Shown: one piece after another, positions 61,345-64,000 of the stretch
How positions within the stretch are numbered: position 1 is the stretch's first letter
How the letters are laid out: every line of letters starts with the position of its first letter
The notes under the pieces: model-generated
Databases searched by the model: none
What the model saw: only the letters and a program-made list of their open reading frames with translations
What the model was told of the DNA's origin: nothing
Assembly: GCF_004770105.1 (NCBI RefSeq)
Contig: NZ_RQEY01000012.1
Coordinates: 353,391 to 417,390 of the forward strand
DNA from: Leptospira andrefontaineae
GTDB taxonomy: Bacteria > Spirochaetota > Leptospiria > Leptospirales > Leptospiraceae
Length of the DNA stretch: 64,000 bases
Direction of reading: 5' to 3'
Made by a program: the position numbers and the translations under genes

Positions 61345-61944
61345 ATGATTGTAAGATGGATATTTACAATTCTGCTAATTATCGGGCATTTCCTGACTAA
61401 TTATACACTTAATTTTTTGAATGAAATGGCTATCTATATACTTGGGAGAGATGCTAAGTATTTTTTCTCCGTTTATCTCGATGGACCTTTTATTGTATTT
61501 ATACCGACTTATCTTATAAGCGCTTTCATACTTTGCTTCGAATATATTAGATTGAAATACATCGGAAGAACGAAATTAACAGCAGAGAATCTATACGTTT
61601 TGAAAGGATTAACTGTTCAAGAGGAATCTTTAACGGAAAAATCCGATTTTTTTCTGACCTCCTTAGGTCTTGTTATTTTCCTTACTTTTTCTTATGCTTT
61701 TGTCTTTGGAGGGGGAACGATTATAAGAAGTGGCAGAATACAAGATTACTCATTTTATATGATATCGACTGAGGAAGCACTTTCTGATGTAATTTACGCA
61801 AAATTTGAAAAGAAAAGCAGATGGGGATCTTTAGATAAAGTAATTCTTACATTTCGGGATTCAAAAGAAATAAAGATATACTATAATATACAATGGTTAT
61901 TTGAAATTCTCGACAAGTATGATGTTATTATAGAGGGAAGATAA
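61345..61944 (+). CDS. Cassette 17 membrane protein with cytoplasmic tail
   Basis: 199 aa. Two N-terminal hydrophobic segments (WIFTILLIIGHFLTNYTL; GPFIVFIPTYLISAFILCF), a third in the middle (LTSLGLVIFLTFSYAFVFGG), and a C-terminal soluble part (about 130-199) of strands and helices. ATG only 14 bp after the attC core. No family recognised. Confidence 0.7.
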   Translation: MIVRWIFTILLIIGHFLTNYTLNFLNEMAIYILGRDAKYFFSVYLDGPFIVFIPTYLISAFILCFEYIRLKYIGRTKLTAENLYVLKGLTVQEESLTEKSDFFLTSLGLVIFLTFSYAFVFGGGTIIRSGRIQDYSFYMISTEEALSDVIYAKFEKKSRWGSLDKVILTFRDSKEIKIYYNIQWLFEILDKYDVIIEGR

Positions 61945-61968
61945 ATCAGCTTTGATCAATTTAACTGC

Positions 61969-62123
61969 GTCTAACTATCGGCTCTGACGCTTCGCTTCGA
62001 GATTGCTGCGCAACTCTCGCTTGGGCTACGCCACATTTCGCTTTGTCACTCGTCTTGCAGTAGCAAGTCTCGCGCCAAGTCCTAACGGACTCGCGAAACG
62101 TCGTCAAGCCTTGGTCGTTATAC
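61969..62123 (+). repeat. attC 17
   Basis: Cores GTCTAAC and GTTATAC; type B L boxes. Confidence 0.86.
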
Positions 62124-62183
62124 GCAAAACCGGAGAAGTTACTCTTTCAAGAAAAATTAGATAATAATCTGCTACACTAAAGA

Positions 62184-62528
62184 ATGAATATTAAAGAACT
62201 AATTATTAAATTAAAATATCTTTCGAATGAACTTTTGATATATGATAATTATATTTTATATACTAAGCTTTCAGAAGCCGAAATTTTCGAACGAATTCTT
62301 AGTATTTCTGATAGCGATTACTTTAAAAGAGTAGTTAAAAATCAATTTCAAATGTATCGGAAAATAGGGTATAGAAATGCTGCTTTGCCGTTCTTGCAAG
62401 GGACCCTGTTCCCTGAAAAAGGAGTTACATTTATTTCTATTAGGGCTGGATTGCATCTAGTAACGAAGTTAATAATTGGTATATTTATTCTTGTACCTTT
62501 TATTATTCAAATAGTATCTTTCTTCTAA
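62184..62528 (+). CDS. Cassette 18 small protein with C-terminal hydrophobic segment
   Basis: 114 aa. Soluble, charged N-terminal 85 residues and one hydrophobic segment at the very end (LIIGIFILVPFIIQIVSFF), so a tail-anchored protein. Weak ribosome site. No family recognised. A second small frame follows after 15 bp. Confidence 0.62.
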   Translation: MNIKELIIKLKYLSNELLIYDNYILYTKLSEAEIFERILSISDSDYFKRVVKNQFQMYRKIGYRNAALPFLQGTLFPEKGVTFISIRAGLHLVTKLIIGIFILVPFIIQIVSFF

Positions 62529-62543
62529 TTAGCTAAATTAAAT

Positions 62544-62678
62544 GTGAGCAGCGATAAAATAAACCTGAAGCTCTTAATTATTCCTTTTTTTGCATATTTT
62601 GGTATATTGATTGTATTCAGATCTGAAGCAAAAATTATTAAAAGTTTCATTTGCGAATTACTTGATGCGAAAAGTTAA
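62544..62678 (+). CDS. Possible second gene of cassette 18, 44 aa
   Basis: GTG start, one hydrophobic segment (LKLLIIPFFAYFGILIVF), then a charged tail. It lies 15 bp after the previous gene. If real, the cassette holds two small membrane proteins. No ribosome site stands out. Confidence 0.33.
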   Translation: MSSDKINLKLLIIPFFAYFGILIVFRSEAKIIKSFICELLDAKS

Positions 62679-62736
62679 TGAAAAGTAACCGTCCTTTAGA
62701 TTTAAGAAAGTAATTTCGTATCATATCCGGTTCAGC

Positions 62737-62876
62737 GTATAACTATCGGTGCTTCCGCAGCGCTTCGAGCTTGCTTACGCAACTCTCGCTCGGGCTACGC
62801 CACATTCGCGTCCGTCACTTCGTTTGCAAAGCAAACTCGCGCCGTTGCGAACGTCGGAACACCTTGGTCGTTATCC
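62737..62876 (+). repeat. attC 18
   Basis: Cores GTATAAC and GTTATCC; type A L boxes. Its right core is the same as that at the attI junction (50072). Confidence 0.86.
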
Positions 62877-63131
62877 GAACATTCCAGCCAGAATTTGTTT
62901 TTTTTGTTTGTTTTTGAATTCTAAGTTTTTGTAATATAGATTCAAGCGCTTGGACGTTTGCTAAATAATTAGCTGCTATTTCGTAATAGCCGCCATACTC
63001 TTGAAGTGCATCTTGCGATTCTGGCGTTTGTTGGTTTTTGAGGATAGTGTTGAGGGCGGACCAGAATTCTCCTAACTGAATTCTTCTGCTTCGTAGGGTC
63101 TGAAATTTTTAGCAATTGTGGCTGAAACGTC
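62877..63131. repeat. Type B cassette copy 2 (cassette 19)
   Basis: 255 bp, second copy of 50079-50331. The minus-strand frame lacks copy 1's TAG (reads GGYYEIAANYLANVQ), but is shifted at its end by one extra T in a T-run, so neither copy is wholly intact. Confidence 0.75.
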
Positions 63132-63273
63132 GGATAACTTCCGGTGCCTCCGCGCCGCTCGGGGTTCACTTCGTGACCCGCTCGCTTGGGCTACGCCACA
63201 TTTGCTTCTGTCACTTCGTTTGCATGCGCAAACTCGTGCCATCGCAAACGTCGGAGCACCTTGGTCGTTAGTC
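63132..63273 (+). repeat. attC 19
   Basis: Cores GGATAAC and GTTAGTC; L boxes GGTGCCTCCG/CGGAGCACC. Near-identical to attC 1 as expected for two copies of one cassette. Confidence 0.87.
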
Positions 63274-63290
63274 GACATTTTGTAAAATAA

Positions 63291-63809
63291 ATGATAGGTA
63301 AAAAGAAAATTACTATATTTGCGGCATTAGTATTTATACTAATTTATCCCGTCCATTGCTCATACATTCGTCAGCAAATATTTTCTATATTTTTCGAAGG
63401 CATAAATACAAAATCATCATTTGACCTTAGAGCTATCTCTTTATTGCCTTGGGATTCCGTTGTAATAACTTCGAGCGGTGATAGTGTGCCCGTGCCTATT
63501 TGTAAAAGGGTGAATGAGATTTTAGGATTTAGTCTTAGAGGTCAAAGTCTGGATTCTGTATTATTTACTTTTCTATTAAATGGAACTATAATAGGCTCTT
63601 ATGAGTTTGATCGCTATAGACTTCCGGTTTACTTTAAACAATGTCATGATGAAAAGAATCAGCTTTCTGGAATAAAGTATTATCGATATGATCAAGCAGT
63701 GTTCAAACTCAAAGACGACTATGCCGTCCCTAATTGTCCTATAAAAGATGAAGCCTCCATGGATAAAAGAAATGATCCCCATTGGATTTGTTTACAAAAC
63801 GTCGACTAA
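63291..63809 (+). CDS. Cassette 20 exported protein, possible lipoprotein
   Basis: 172 aa. A hydrophobic N-terminus ends VHCSYI, which could be a signal peptide with a lipobox-like Cys or a membrane anchor. Mature part beta-rich with three further Cys. The stop codon TAA lies inside the left core of attC 20 (GACTAAC), so the gene fills the cassette to its very end. No family recognised. Confidence 0.67.
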   Translation: MIGKKKITIFAALVFILIYPVHCSYIRQQIFSIFFEGINTKSSFDLRAISLLPWDSVVITSSGDSVPVPICKRVNEILGFSLRGQSLDSVLFTFLLNGTIIGSYEFDRYRLPVYFKQCHDEKNQLSGIKYYRYDQAVFKLKDDYAVPNCPIKDEASMDKRNDPHWICLQNVD

Positions 63810-63957
63810 CTATCGGCTCTGACGCTGCGCTTCGAGATCGCTACGCGACTCTCGCTTGGCCTTCGGCACATTTCGCTTTGTCACTCGTCTTGCATGGCAA
63901 GCCTCGCGCCAAGTGCTTACGCACACGCGAAACGTCGTCAAGCCTTGGTCGTTAGCC
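63804..63957 (+). repeat. attC 20
   Basis: Cores GACTAAC and GTTAGCC; type B L boxes. GTCGACTAAC complements the cassette start GTTAGTCGAC over 10 bases. The next cassette starts at 63952 and runs off the window. Confidence 0.86.
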
Positions 63958-64000
63958 GCAATGGTTTAAAAAATCTTTTTATAATATGAAAATAATTAAT

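Larger units (their letters stand above)
48978..64000 (+). mobile_element. Integron-like gene-cassette array (continues beyond window)
   Basis: Recombinase, attI-like junction, then twenty complete cassettes and the first 49 bp of a twenty-first, separated by attC sites numbered 1-20 here. Cassette sizes run from about 390 to 1310 bp, averaging about 690 bp. All recognised genes point away from the recombinase. Cassette boundaries were set between G and TT of each right-hand core site. The array is open at the right edge. Confidence 0.9.

Noticed and set aside
50332..63957. CRISPR array
   Set aside because: The repeats are 140-171 bp, variable, folded as long hairpins with conserved ends, and separated by gene-sized segments; there are no cas genes.
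50332..63957. Open frames inside attC sites on both strands (many starting in the repeats)
   Set aside because: They arise from the GC-rich arms and repeat in every site with the same wording (e.g. SFATFASVTSF-like, KRAG-like); they have no ribosome sites and cross cassette boundaries.

Overview
The window looks like a piece of a Leptospira chromosome. The evidence is the moderate AT richness, the frequent TTG and GTG starts, the many PAS/histidine-kinase proteins and DUF families typical of the genus, and short GTAGGAACTCC-type words that recur in and between genes. Genus is inferred from gene content and style, not from a marker such as 16S rRNA. No rRNA, tRNA or CRISPR was seen.

Positions 1-48457 are ordinary chromosome. 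In order they hold: an EF-P lysyltransferase fragment; an OmpA-domain protein; aconitase; a TetR regulator; a GT-C glycosyltransferase with a Cys-rich partner; a lytic transglycosylase; a soluble histidine kinase with a NMT1/NrtA-like N-terminus; a minus-strand block of two helical proteins, an acyltransferase and alanine racemase; a polyamine operon (speD, a SET-SpeD fusion, speE, pyrF); two paralogous outer-membrane barrels around a 7TM protein; a six-gene fatty-acid-modification operon (FAD oxidoreductase, DUF1365, two CFA-type methyltransferases, DUF2062, DUF1295); a TetR/phytoene-desaturase-like divergent pair with a GDSL esterase; a KamA/EpmB-like radical SAM enzyme, a phosphate-binding lipoprotein and EF-P; methionine-salvage genes mtnD and mtnB with an SDR; and a minus-strand cluster of three large sensor kinases and one HD-GYP response regulator. 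EpmA, the aminomutase and EF-P together make a plausible EF-P beta-lysylation pathway. SpeD/SpeE produce methylthioadenosine, which MtnB/MtnD help recycle.

From 48978 to the right edge the window is an integron-like gene-cassette array. A tyrosine recombinase is followed 57 bp after its stop by an attI-like junction (50072-50078). Twenty attC sites of about 140-170 bp follow, delimiting twenty complete cassettes and the start of a twenty-first, so the array continues past the window. Each attC begins RYYYAAC-like, ends GTTRRRY-like, and has an inner L-box pair that covaries and carries one extra unpaired C on the 5' side. The start of each cassette is the exact complement of its end over 7-10 bases. 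Cassette genes are AT-rich, all on the plus strand, and mostly short membrane, secreted or acidic proteins of unknown function. The recognisable ones are a HigB/HigA toxin-antitoxin pair and a possible ADP-ribosyltransferase-like protein. Two cassette types recur without a clear gene: type A (four copies, about 302 bp between sites, each with a conserved promoter-like motif near its 3' end) and type B (two copies, one of them the first cassette of the array).

The most unusual points are these. The recombinase heading the array lacks the extra segment that defines IntI integrases and has XerC/D-like spacing of catalytic residues, and it points the same way as the cassettes. The polyamine operon contains a SET domain fused to a second SpeD-like domain that keeps the pyruvoyl Ser and the catalytic His and Cys at exactly the SpeD spacing.
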